Part shown: positions 43,002 through 52,040 of the stretch, one piece after another
Layout of the letters: every line of letters begins with the position of its first letter
How positions within the stretch are numbered: position 1 is the first letter of the stretch
NCBI GenBank assembly: GCA_003707065.3
Contig: PPXM03000006.1
Span: forward strand, 496,001-560,000
Direction of reading: 5' to 3'
Source: Trigonopsis variabilis
Taxonomy: Eukaryota; Ascomycota; Trigonopsidomycetes; Trigonopsidales; Trigonopsidaceae
DNA length: 64,000 nucleotides
The notes under the pieces: generated by a model
Seen by the model: only the letters and a program-made list of their open reading frames with translations
What the model was told of the DNA's origin: nothing
The model's database searches: none
Position numbers and translations under genes: made by a program

Positions 43002-44594
43002 CTACAATCCAAAGAAACGTAGCCACGCTTTGGCTTTAGCAGGATCCTGAGCAACTGCTAGAGAAAGCAAAATGAAAACCCACAGATGCTTGGATCGAAT
43101 AGCTTTATAGAAAAAGGAGCGCCGTACTGGTCCGGTACGGCCAAACCAAGCTCTACTTGAAAGCTGAGGGACTAATGTATTCTCGTTGAACTTGCTATAG
43201 GGATGGAACCGCATTCCCATCACAATATCAGCCCAGATAGGCTGATAAGTAACTGGCTTAAAGTGCGTAAAAGCCTTGAAGGAATTAAATCCATGAAAGT
43301 ATTCATTCCCTGACGCGCCAATGCCTCCAAAAGGAATATTGTGGCTACCAGATTGAAAAACCACGTCGTTTATCAAAACATTGCCTGATTCAGTGTTGTT
43401 GATAATGTATTTTTGCTGTTGTTTGTCACTGGAAAAGATGTATAGAGCCAAAGGCTGGGGATGATACTTGTTGATGAACTTGACAGCATCGTCAACAGAG
43501 TCAACAGTAATTATACCAAGAAGAGGTCCAAATATTTCTTCTTGCATGAGGGAGTCATCATGGTCGATATCAACAACGATTGTCGTATCTATGAAGTTGT
43601 GGCTTTCATCGGTATGACCTCCTAAGACAACTGTTCCCCTGGTAGAATCAAGAATCTTCTTAAGGCGCAAGAAGTGACGGTGATTGATAACATGTGCATA
43701 AGAACCAAGCTCCGGAGTTTGACCTTGGGGATATAATTTTTCAAAGTTATTAACCAGCGCTCTAATGAGCTGAGGTCGAACAGTTTTATCGACCAAGATA
43801 TAATCAGGAGCAGTACATATTTGCCCACAGTTCATTGCCTTACCCCATAAGATCCGCTTGGCGATAACATTCAGGTCTCCGCTCTTGTTTGTAACAATGC
43901 ACGGTGACTTGCCGCCCAACTCAAGACTAACAGGAGTCAAGTATTCAGCTGCCGCCCTGGCAATGACTTTTCCAATAGTTCCATTACCAGTGTACATGAT
44001 TTTGTCAAATTTATGCTTTAGCAGTTCCGTCGTTTGCTCAACTCCACCATTGACGACTTTGTAAACGCTTGGATCGAGATTTTCCGTAATTATTTTAGAA
44101 ATCACAGCGGCAGAATATTCACTAACTTCGCTTGGTTTCACAATTACTGCATTACCTGCCGCAATGGCTCCGACCAACGAAGACAACGTCAACATGAACG
44201 GAAAATTCCATGGTGTGATGATCAAAACCACGCCATAAGGCTCTTTGACAATTTTAGTGCATGATGTAATCGTAGACAGTGCGAACCCCTTGGTTTTCTC
44301 ATCTTTTACCCACTTGGGAATCTCATCGATAGCGAGTACTATCTCATCGTACACAGGGTTGATTTCGGCCAAAAGGCTCTCAAACCGAGGCCTATGGAGA
44401 TCTTTCTCCAAAGCGTCAATAATGAGTTCCTGATTATCTTTAATTCCATAATATAATCGTCGGAGCTGGTCTAATCGAAAGTCGACATCCTTCGTCTTAC
44501 CCGTCTCAAAGGTTGTTCGGGCTTCCGCAACTATTCCTCCAATGGTAGGAGAGCGAGTATATTGCGACTCATCGATTTTAGAGAATCTAGACAT
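43002..44594 (-). CDS. HFD1: Fatty aldehyde dehydrogenase (HFD1/ALDH3 type), membrane-anchored
   Basis: Single exon of 530 residues. It has the ALDH fold markers: TPWNFPF at 127-133, the Glu of LELGGKSPC (E225), the catalytic Cys of NCGQICTAPDY (C260) and EEIFGPLLGI. GQxC rather than NxGQxC, and the C-terminal hydrophobic tail (HLWVFILLSLAVA), are typical of class 3 microsomal or mitochondrial enzymes. Hfd1-like enzymes oxidise long-chain fatty aldehydes such as hexadecenal from sphingolipid breakdown, and in yeast also 4-hydroxybenzaldehyde for coenzyme Q. The C-terminal anchor points to the ER, lipid droplet or outer mitochondrial membrane. Complete, no intron. Confidence 0.93.
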   Translation of the reverse strand: MSRFSKIDESQYTRSPTIGGIVAEARTTFETGKTKDVDFRLDQLRRLYYGIKDNQELIIDALEKDLHRPRFESLLAEINPVYDEIVLAIDEIPKWVKDEKTKGFALSTITSCTKIVKEPYGVVLIITPWNFPFMLTLSSLVGAIAAGNAVIVKPSEVSEYSAAVISKIITENLDPSVYKVVNGGVEQTTELLKHKFDKIMYTGNGTIGKVIARAAAEYLTPVSLELGGKSPCIVTNKSGDLNVIAKRILWGKAMNCGQICTAPDYILVDKTVRPQLIRALVNNFEKLYPQGQTPELGSYAHVINHRHFLRLKKILDSTRGTVVLGGHTDESHNFIDTTIVVDIDHDDSLMQEEIFGPLLGIITVDSVDDAVKFINKYHPQPLALYIFSSDKQQQKYIINNTESGNVLINDVVFQSGSHNIPFGGIGASGNEYFHGFNSFKAFTHFKPVTYQPIWADIVMGMRFHPYSKFNENTLVPQLSSRAWFGRTGPVRRSFFYKAIRSKHLWVFILLSLAVAQDPAKAKAWLRFFGL

Positions 44595-44899
44595 GATTAA
44601 GAATAAAAGACGTAGCTCTGCTGTGCATGCCTTATAGGCCCCGCAAAGCTTACGTCACGTTTCATTGACGTTGATCCGGGGAGCACCATGTGACAACATG
44701 ATCATCCTCAATATACCCAACCAAGCATATAGAACAAAATGGTGATTCTACGCTTATTTTATTTCTGTTTTCCTTCCTGTTGATTATTGTCGCGTCCTCT
44801 GCTTATGATTGATTGGCGTCTATTGAGCTGAGCAACTACCTTTTGGGATCGCGATGCGCTTGGCAAGCAGTTTCATAATTTTCCCGATAATATACAAAT
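44595..44899. other. Short intergenic, HFD1 promoter and RAX1-like 3' region
   Basis: 305 nt. An ACGTCACG motif near 44653 is a possible bZIP-type site in the HFD1 promoter. Nothing else stands out. Confidence 0.45.
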
Positions 44900-46379
44900 C
44901 TATAACCGTCGCCCCGGTACAAAGACAAATAGAACAACCAAACATGCCGCAGTGAGAACCATAATGACGAGAAGAGATATCGCTCTGCGCCATAAAAGTG
45001 CTCGGACATAAGGTTCTCCTATGGCCTCAAAAAAATGCAAATGACTAGGATGAGGTCCAAACGGGCGAGCACCATAAGATGCTATCTCAAGTCGCTGGAA
45101 GTAACCTGCAAGAGCTAGAAGAGGATCCATTTCATAGAAGAAGGCATAGATTCCGTATATGCCGATTCCAAATGGCAAGATTAACCATGCTCGAGTATGT
45201 TTTGCTATCTGTTCAGTGCCCAAGAAAATCAAAATAAAGCCAACCCAGAATCCAGCAAACATGCAGAATAATCCCACAAGAAGCCACACCAACCGTCCCG
45301 ACGGCAGAAGGTTACCAAGAAGGCGTTGTTCAAGAAACTGAGGATAGAATTCCCGTTGCATGTGAAGGAAAACCAAGTTTTGCGCTTCAGCAAAGACGGA
45401 ATAATCAAACCGGTCGTCTTGATAAACCGCGGCGATTATACCATTTGTCATATAATCGGGAAGTTTTACTTGCTTCTCGGCTCCGGGAGTTATGTATTCG
45501 GTAATTATATTCCGTGCCGACTGTCGAAGATCAGCAGCGGATATTTGAGGAACTTGCAGCTTTGAGAGCATGTCGGGACTTACAGGAAATCCTAGTTCCT
45601 TAGAGAACCGCTCCAGTTCTTTTTCAGAGAGATAGTTGCCGATCGAAGGAGAGTGAGAAGAATGGGGAGACGAATGAAGAGGAGGATTTGGTGTTACTGG
45701 CCGTATTTCATCGAGTTCACTTTCTTTATTATTTTGTTGAACCAGGCTTTCTCTTTTTCGAGCTAAATCAAAGACCTGCGACATTCGATTCACCATGGTA
45801 TAATCACCTTTAAGGATCATACTCATTCGTTTGTCCTCATCTTGATAATCGCCTTGAAGGAAAGCCTCTAAAATTGACGAATCTTCCGAGGTATGAGAGA
45901 TATTGCCTGCTGATTCTCGATTCTCTTTATTGGGTTCAGGGCTTGCGTAGTTCGATTCTGAGGCGGACGATCCAATGAGAGATCTAATTGATTGCCGAAG
46001 GTCCCTCGTGAGAACAAGCGTGTTAGCAGCATGTTGAGCTACATCGAGCCTAAAAATTAGCCCATATTGTCTTTTGTCTTTGATATATAGACTGAACGCA
46101 ACCATCTCTCATAGAATGATGCTATAAGACCAGCGTCACTCAATTATATGGGTGATAGATCAAAGACTCCTTAATATTGCATAATTTGAGATGGCCTATT
46201 CGTATCTGTCTAATGGTCACTCACCAGAAATCCAATAATTGAGGCCGTCGTTGTTGGTCTCTCATGTAGAGGTAAAAGCCCATTAGATCGACTGGAGCAA
46301 GTGTCTTTCCAGTAAGAATCTCCTCCAAGTTCGGAACTTTATTATAATCCACCCTTTCATAAGAGCTTTCCTCATCCAT
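44900..46379 (-). CDS. RAX1: RAX1-like RGS-domain membrane protein
   Basis: Two exons (46225-46379, 44900-46049) separated by a 175-nt intron give 434 residues. Exon 1 (VPNLEEILTGKTLAPVDLMG, QLLDFW) joins to LDVAQHA to make the start of an RGS-type helical domain, which resumes at about residues 180-300 (YLSEKELERFSKELGFPVSP, AEAQNLVFLHMQREFYPQFL). Three predicted membrane helices follow (LVWLLVGLFCMFAGFWVGFI, AWLILPFGIGIYGIYAFF, LLVIMVLTAACLVVLFVF). The RGS-like plus three-helix layout is that of Rax1, which with Rax2 marks bud sites in budding yeast. The middle 100 residues are an acidic Ser-rich insertion. The join is supported by restored sequence WLDV at the boundary. Confidence 0.85.
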
Positions 46380-46936
46380 TGCTGGAGAGATGCTTGTGAC
46401 TTTGTTTTTGTTGACCTATCGCACCTCGCCAGCCATAGCAACCAGGTCAATCTAGCAACGCCTCCTCTTCCCACTCGTCCCTTGCATGGGACACAATGTC
46501 CATGTCGGCGAGGGCCATAAATGAATTCTATTAAGCCCAAAACGAGATGGCAGCAAAATAACTCTTAGCAGCTGCTGTAAATTCGCATGATTCTAAAAAT
46601 CTAAGAGTATTTGAGTTGCAGATGTAACATTTAATTCGCTCTGTAACTGGCTTCAATGGATGCTATCAATCAAGTCTAAAGAGCCATCACGAGCCAATTT
46701 ACCAATACGTCTGTCGTCTGTATCATTTCATTTTCAGTTATTACGACTTGATTGTTACTATCTTTTCCTAAGTAAATTCATCTACAGTGCGCTAGTCGTC
46801 GAATAGCGTAACTACAATCTGTCATCCAGGTACCAAGAAGCGAAAATGTCTTCAGCTAAAACATCTTACACTTGTAAACATCATTATGACGAAAAAATAT
46901 AACCGCCAGGCAGTATGACATTGTTTTATGTTACAC
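46380..46936. other. Intergenic, RPL19 3' region and RAX1-like promoter
   Basis: 557 nt. AT-rich with no supported gene. Confidence 0.5.
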
Positions 46937-47547
46937 CTACTCATCCCGACCCAAAGCCTCACGTTTCTCTGTCTTGCGTTGGAGTCGTCGTTCGCGGGCG
47001 GCACGGTTCCGGAGACGTCGAGCCTCCATCTCATCCTTGATGGCCTTTTCACGGGCCTTCTCGGCCTTAGCCTTGATGACATGCTCAATCACAGCACGCT
47101 TGTGCTTGAAGGTGTTACCCTTGGCCTCTTGGTAAAGCTCGTGATAGAGGTGCTTGTCGATCTTACCGGAATCTCGGTACTTGATGAGTAATCGACGGAG
47201 AACCCGTTGTCGGCGCATCCACAAAACTTGAACGGGCATACGGGCGTTGGCAGTACCCTTCCGCTTACCAAAGCCAGTGTGTCGACCAAGTCGCTTGGCA
47301 GCATGTAATCGAGCGGTACGGGCTCGGGAGTGGACAGTGGTAGGCTTCTTAATAATGAGACCCTCATTGATCAACTTTCGGACAGATTGACGGGAGTTGG
47401 CATTACCGATCTCGGAAATCTCATTGGGGTCGAGCCAAATCTTTCGCTTTCCGACGCCCAAGACTGAGGACGCAAGTCGTTTCTGAGTTCGGAGATTGGC
47501 CCTTATCATTAGTATTCTCTCTTTCCTTTCCTTTTTTCTACTCACAT
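46937..47547 (-). CDS. RPL19: 60S ribosomal protein L19 (eL19), start codon split by an intron
   Basis: The main exon (46937-47501) encodes the eL19 core from codon 2: [41 protein letters not shown] and the long basic C-terminal helix. The only in-frame start arises by splicing AT (47546-47547) to the G that begins the main exon, over a 44-nt intron (47502-47545) with GTGAGT donor, ACTAAT branch and AAG acceptor. The product is 188 residues, the usual size. Unspliced RNA would read ATG-TGA. L19 sits at the subunit interface and contacts expansion segment 27. A perfect HomolD box lies 73-80 nt upstream. Intron near the first codon is common for RPL19 in fungi, but within the ATG is unusual. 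Confidence 0.93.
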
Positions 47548-47619
47548 TTCTGATGCCCAAGGTGCTGTTGCGAAGTTGCGTGTCGTGGCAAAACCACTAT
47601 GCGAGGGTCTGCGACAATG

Positions 47620-47627
47620 TGTGACTG
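47620..47627 (-). promoter_or_regulatory. HomolD box of RPL19
   Basis: CAGTCACA on the gene strand, a perfect match to the fission yeast HomolD element that directs ribosomal-protein transcription in place of TATA. It is 73 nt upstream of the first base of the split ATG. Confidence 0.7.
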
Positions 47628-47870
47628 CCCCAGGGTTTGCGTACATCCGCGTCAACAACTCCCAATCTGCGTTAAACTCCCAACTAGCATATTGGTAGCA
47701 ACCGTTATTGTTACTCTCCTTGAGCTTTGACCAGTGCTCGCTATTACGGTGTGACATAACTCAGGCAACCTTTGTGTAACTAGCTGTATTTGGCGATGTT
47801 TATTTAGCGAGATCGGGTCACTGGGACTACGTTGTCTGAGTATGATAATCAGATCATGGATCAAAGAAGA

Positions 47871-49130
47871 TCATATTAATACAATATCGTCATCGATGGC
47901 GTCCAGATTACCGCCTAAATTGACGGATCGTTTTTTGTGATAGTATTGGTCGTTAGCAGAAGAGAAGCTAGAGTCCGTAGGGGAAATCACTGCACTGTTG
48001 ACGCGATTTTGATCAAGACTTGTATGGTCTGTTGGAGAAATCAAAGCAATATCAGTTGGAAGAGGGCGGTGAGCTGTCGTAGATAAGGGAATCAAATTGT
48101 TCAGTAATGCAGGAGAAATGAGAGTATTTAAGAGGAATGGGTGAACAAGTAGCTCGCTAGCGGTGGGTCTCTTATAATGATCGACTTCGAGGATTTTTAA
48201 AATAAAATCAAAGACACCTGTGGTGTCTGAAAAACCTATGAAGAAGTCTCTAAGACGCTTCTCGGGCGCCATCCCTTCAAAATGTGATTTCATTCGGCCC
48301 CGATCAGAGTAGCAAGATAAAGAATCAATTAGAAGATGGATTCGAGAAATTAATTTACTTGGATCAGAATCTCCTATCAGCACATAGCTCTTGTGACAGG
48401 TTGATAAAAGTAGAAAAGACAGCTCGGTATCTCTAAGCAACATCTCCGTCAGAACTATTCCTAGACTCCAGACATCAATTTTATAATCAAAAGTCGGATC
48501 ACGAGCAAGAACTTCAGGAGCACGGTAAGAAGGTGTCTGGATTTCAAAGGTGTCGGTATACTGCCACAAATCACGAATGTACTCTGAGTTTCCGAGATCT
48601 ATTAGCTTGATCGCGTTCCTCTTCTCAGGTATAAAGAGAATATTATCCGGCTTAATATCAGCATGAACGATCCCATTATCATTCAGTTCAACTAAAGCTT
48701 CCAGCAGTTGCAGCGAAAACTTTGCCAGTATCCTAAGACGATCTGGGCACAAAAGCCGAGGATGGCCATCATGGAAGCATGCAGGGAGAATGAGAGGGCG
48801 CTTATCCAGATACTCTAGTCTAAGCGTAGTATAGATCTTATTATCGAAAGAGATATAGCTGAAAGTGCCACGAACATTGACAATTCGCTTTGAATTTCGA
48901 AATCGGTTCAGGAATTCCAATTCCCGCCGTGCCATAGCCTCTAAATTAGAAGTCATTCCTTTGACTGCGATCAACTGCGTCGAATCTTTATCCCGTGCTT
49001 TCCATATCACTGCGAAGGTTCCTCGTCCGATTATAGGTCCCAAGGCATACTGGCCACCCTGTAAATGTTTGGGATTGGGTGTTGCCAGAGGAGAGGGTAG
49101 ACAGTTTTCATAGGCCAAATCAGTCATCAT
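47871..49130 (-). CDS. CMGC-group protein kinase (SRPK/DYRK-like)
   Basis: Single exon of 419 residues. Catalytic motifs in order: glycine loop GRGTFAVIW, Lys in IAVKGM, catalytic loop HADIKPDNIL (Asp present; Ala in place of Arg of HRD), DLGNS instead of DFG, and the activation segment FEIQTPSYRAPEVL. The EIQT...YRAPE segment and DLGN are SRPK-like; HAD-x-KP-x-N also occurs in DYRK/HIPK kinases. All residues needed for catalysis (Lys, Asp, Asn, Asp) are present. An insert between subdomains X and XI and a Ser-rich tail follow. It could phosphorylate SR-type substrates, but no named yeast orthologue is clear. Two adjacent ATGs start it. Confidence 0.78.
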   Translation of the reverse strand: MMTDLAYENCLPSPLATPNPKHLQGGQYALGPIIGRGTFAVIWKARDKDSTQLIAVKGMTSNLEAMARRELEFLNRFRNSKRIVNVRGTFSYISFDNKIYTTLRLEYLDKRPLILPACFHDGHPRLLCPDRLRILAKFSLQLLEALVELNDNGIVHADIKPDNILFIPEKRNAIKLIDLGNSEYIRDLWQYTDTFEIQTPSYRAPEVLARDPTFDYKIDVWSLGIVLTEMLLRDTELSFLLLSTCHKSYVLIGDSDPSKLISRIHLLIDSLSCYSDRGRMKSHFEGMAPEKRLRDFFIGFSDTTGVFDFILKILEVDHYKRPTASELLVHPFLLNTLISPALLNNLIPLSTTAHRPLPTDIALISPTDHTSLDQNRVNSAVISPTDSSFSSANDQYYHKKRSVNLGGNLDAIDDDIVLI

Positions 49131-49447
49131 AGACTCAATCTTTCATCGTACCTAGCTTGGAGGAAGATCGGATAGAAGGGCAAGACAAGTAAGCGCGGTT
49201 TTCGTAGTGATAAGAGACACAAGGAAGCGAAATGAATAGTCCACGCAAAAACAGGGAGATCAGAGATAGTCCAAAGGAATTAAATCACCGTACTTATTGG
49301 ACCGCTCCAGATATTAGCCGCCCTTCTTGCGGGCAACTTCTGAGATTCGAAGCTGTATCGGGAGTGTGTTGTTTCGTCCCTGATCGATTCGATACAATCA
49401 CCCAGCTCTAGGCCATAGCTTCTTTCAACCTAGACCCAAGTAGTGGG
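49131..49447. other. Divergent promoter, kinase and SLC35C2-like genes
   Basis: 317 nt; no motif or gene was confidently recognised. Confidence 0.45.
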
Positions 49448-51567
49448 ATGACTCCAGAGACTTTGACCCAATTACGGCCTGGGAGTAATGAAATAGAAAT
49501 AGATTCACAAGAACCATATACTGACGGCTCAGAAAGGGGGTCAATGTCTTACACTAGTCGGTTCGATATCGCCGGAAGTCTATTTGGAGCTGCTTCTTTA
49601 TATCGTCGCACAGGGTCTTCTTCAAGTAGCGGGACTGCTAGTACGACAGGGGCGGCTGTGATCTCGAATAAGCAGGTCGGTGATGTTATAGACGATCAGG
49701 GCGATCAAGATGAATCTGGAGAAACAAAGCGATTGAACTTGAGGGCCAAGGCTATGATGATCAAAAAGATCTTGATCAATTCCACTCTGGTATTTCTTTG
49801 GTAAGACCTTTAATCATCTTAGCTCACTATCTAGGTATCTTTTCTCAGTCAGTCTCTCAATGGTAGGTTAAAATACTCTCCAACGGCGTCGCTGATTAAT
49901 CACTGCGCCTGAATTGACTATAATCTAATGCATATCATGAGCCAAATATGTTCATGCGTGGCCGATATATCACTTTTGCTGTTTATATAGTGTGTGATCT
50001 ATGCTATGGCTATTCTTCTCAAGGCGGGTCAGTCTCGAATGTCATGATATATCTTGCTGGTCAATATTTCGATTATGTTTTCTGACTTTAGTACAACAAA
50101 TGGATGTTTTCAGCGAATCATCTCAATTTTCATTTTCCCTTATTTTCAACCAGTGTCCATATGGTCATTCAAACCTTTCTTGCCGCCGTGGTTATGAGAC
50201 TAATTCCTAAATTCCGACCTCCTTCCTCTCATAAAATGACGTGGCGATTCTATTTGTATGATTGACTAGCGTTCTTTTCTAATCAAAAGCACCCGAATAA
50301 CTCCCTGCGGTTTAGCTACTGGTGGTGATATTGGACTTGGAAATATGTCATTGCAAGTAATTACCTTGGCTTTCTACAGTACGACTATGCCTTTGATCTC
50401 TGTTTTCTAACCTGACTCTAGCCATGATCAAGTCCTCGACTCTGGCCTTTGTGCTCATCTTTAGCTTCGTCTTCAAGTTGGAAAAACCGACTTGGAGGCT
50501 AGCTGCTATTATCTCCGTCATTACCGTCGGCGTCACTCTGATGGTAGCGTCCGAGACCGAGTTCGTTCTTGGAGGGTAAGGCCAGATACTTTCAACTGTC
50601 TTTTTGCTGACCACATAGGTTCCTTTTATGCTTGATTGCTTCCATGTTGAGTGGCCTTCGGTGGGCACTGACCCAACTACTCTTGAAAAAGAACCCGGCA
50701 ACAGCAAACCCTTTTTCTACCATCTATTACCTTGCTCCAGTCATGGGTGCAGGAATTTTGTTCTTTGCCCTTATTGTGGAAGGCTTGCCCGCATTTTTCT
50801 CCGCAGATATGTGGTCCCAGAAAGGTGTCTTCCTTGGGATCCTTATCATGCTCTTTCCTGGAATTCTGGCTTTCTCAATGACCGCATCCGAGTTTGCTCT
50901 TCTCCAACGGTCAAGCGTGGTGACGCTAAGTGTTTGTGGAATTCTCAAAGAGGTCATCACCATCTGTCTTTCAGCTCTCATCTACGGTGATCGACTCACT
51001 CCGGTCAACGTTACAGGACTGGTTATCACATTAGTCGCGATGATGGCATACAATTACATGCGAATGAAGAAAATGCAGTTAGACATGAGGAATAAGGTCG
51101 CCCAGGAGGATGCCCAGATAGAACTTCGAGCTGTGCCTGGGGGCGATGCCTTGAGTCCCCCCGAGGATCTAGAACAAGGTCTTGGGATCCGAATGGCAGA
51201 CGATCATAACCATCATGCCAACCCCGTTCTTCGTCATAATACCCATCCCCTTCAGTCATCCTCTTCTCTTCTTGCCTCGCGGTCCGACAAGACTCCGCTT
51301 GCCAGTGCCGATGAGATCTTGGACGGAGGCTTTGACCTCCCGATGTCTGTGACTTCTGATCGACAAATGACACCAATGCGCCCCGAAGATGGAGGACATG
51401 TGAACAACACCTACGCCTTTGTTCCTCCAAGGACTGTTTCGTTGGATCCCACTACGTCCTTGCCCTATGCTAGTACTCTGGCTCACTCTGATATTGCCTC
51501 TGTAGGACTATCGTCAGGCAAACATGACGATACGAATTCAAGAGCATCGCGGACGAAGGCCGACTAG
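49448..51567 (+). CDS. SLC35C2-like nucleotide-sugar/triose-phosphate-translocator family protein
   Basis: Six exons (49448-49800, 49835-49862, 50092-50255, 50290-50378, 50422-50575, 50619-51567); introns of 34, 229, 34, 43 and 43 nt; 578 residues. After a disordered N-terminus the TPT domain starts at KKILINSTLVFLWYLFSVSL and continues YNKWMFS, VVMRLIPKF, RITPCGLATGGDIGLGNMSL, KSSTLAFVLIFSFVFKLEKP and GLRWALTQLLLKK, about ten membrane helices. The TRITPCGLATGGDIG block is characteristic of SLC35C2, a Golgi protein tied to fucose transport in animals; fungal substrates are unproven. Exon 2 is only 28 nt. The C-terminal 170 residues are cytosolic, disordered and His/Ser-rich. All joins restore conserved sequence. 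The 229-nt second intron is exceptional here. Confidence 0.88.
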
Positions 51568-52040
51568 GTTGCTGGAAGTTTATTGTATAATGCATCGAGT
51601 ATTTTGTAAAGGATATTTTGGTCGGGTATTGAAAGAAGGTAGACAGTACTTTCCCTTAGTTGTCCATCACTCGATAGAGAGGAATAAACACAATTAATGA
51701 GTATTGGACAGAATCGCATTAAAGATAGGTTTAGTCAAAGCTCTACTGGACAGCTCCCTAATGATCTTTGTAAGATTCCACAAAATCTCTAAAGCTATTC
51801 TTAGCCTGCTTACGGTTTAGAGACCTATTATCCATGTAATAACCTTTTTATTCCTAATGCTTGTATGATCCGCAGAACCAGTTCTGGTGTCTGTGCCTAA
51901 TTCAATTTACCAATAATAATAACCCATTGTGGCCCTTGTACTCCCATTTCATGCGAAAAGTATCCTGGGCTCGTGGCTCCAAACGAGTCCAGATGACCGT
52001 AGCTATCTTGATCATAACCGCCTTTGCAAGGCTCTTTCCT
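51568..52040. other. Convergent 3' region, SLC35C2-like and TEA-domain genes
   Basis: 473 nt between two stops, AT-rich with no supported gene. Confidence 0.5.
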
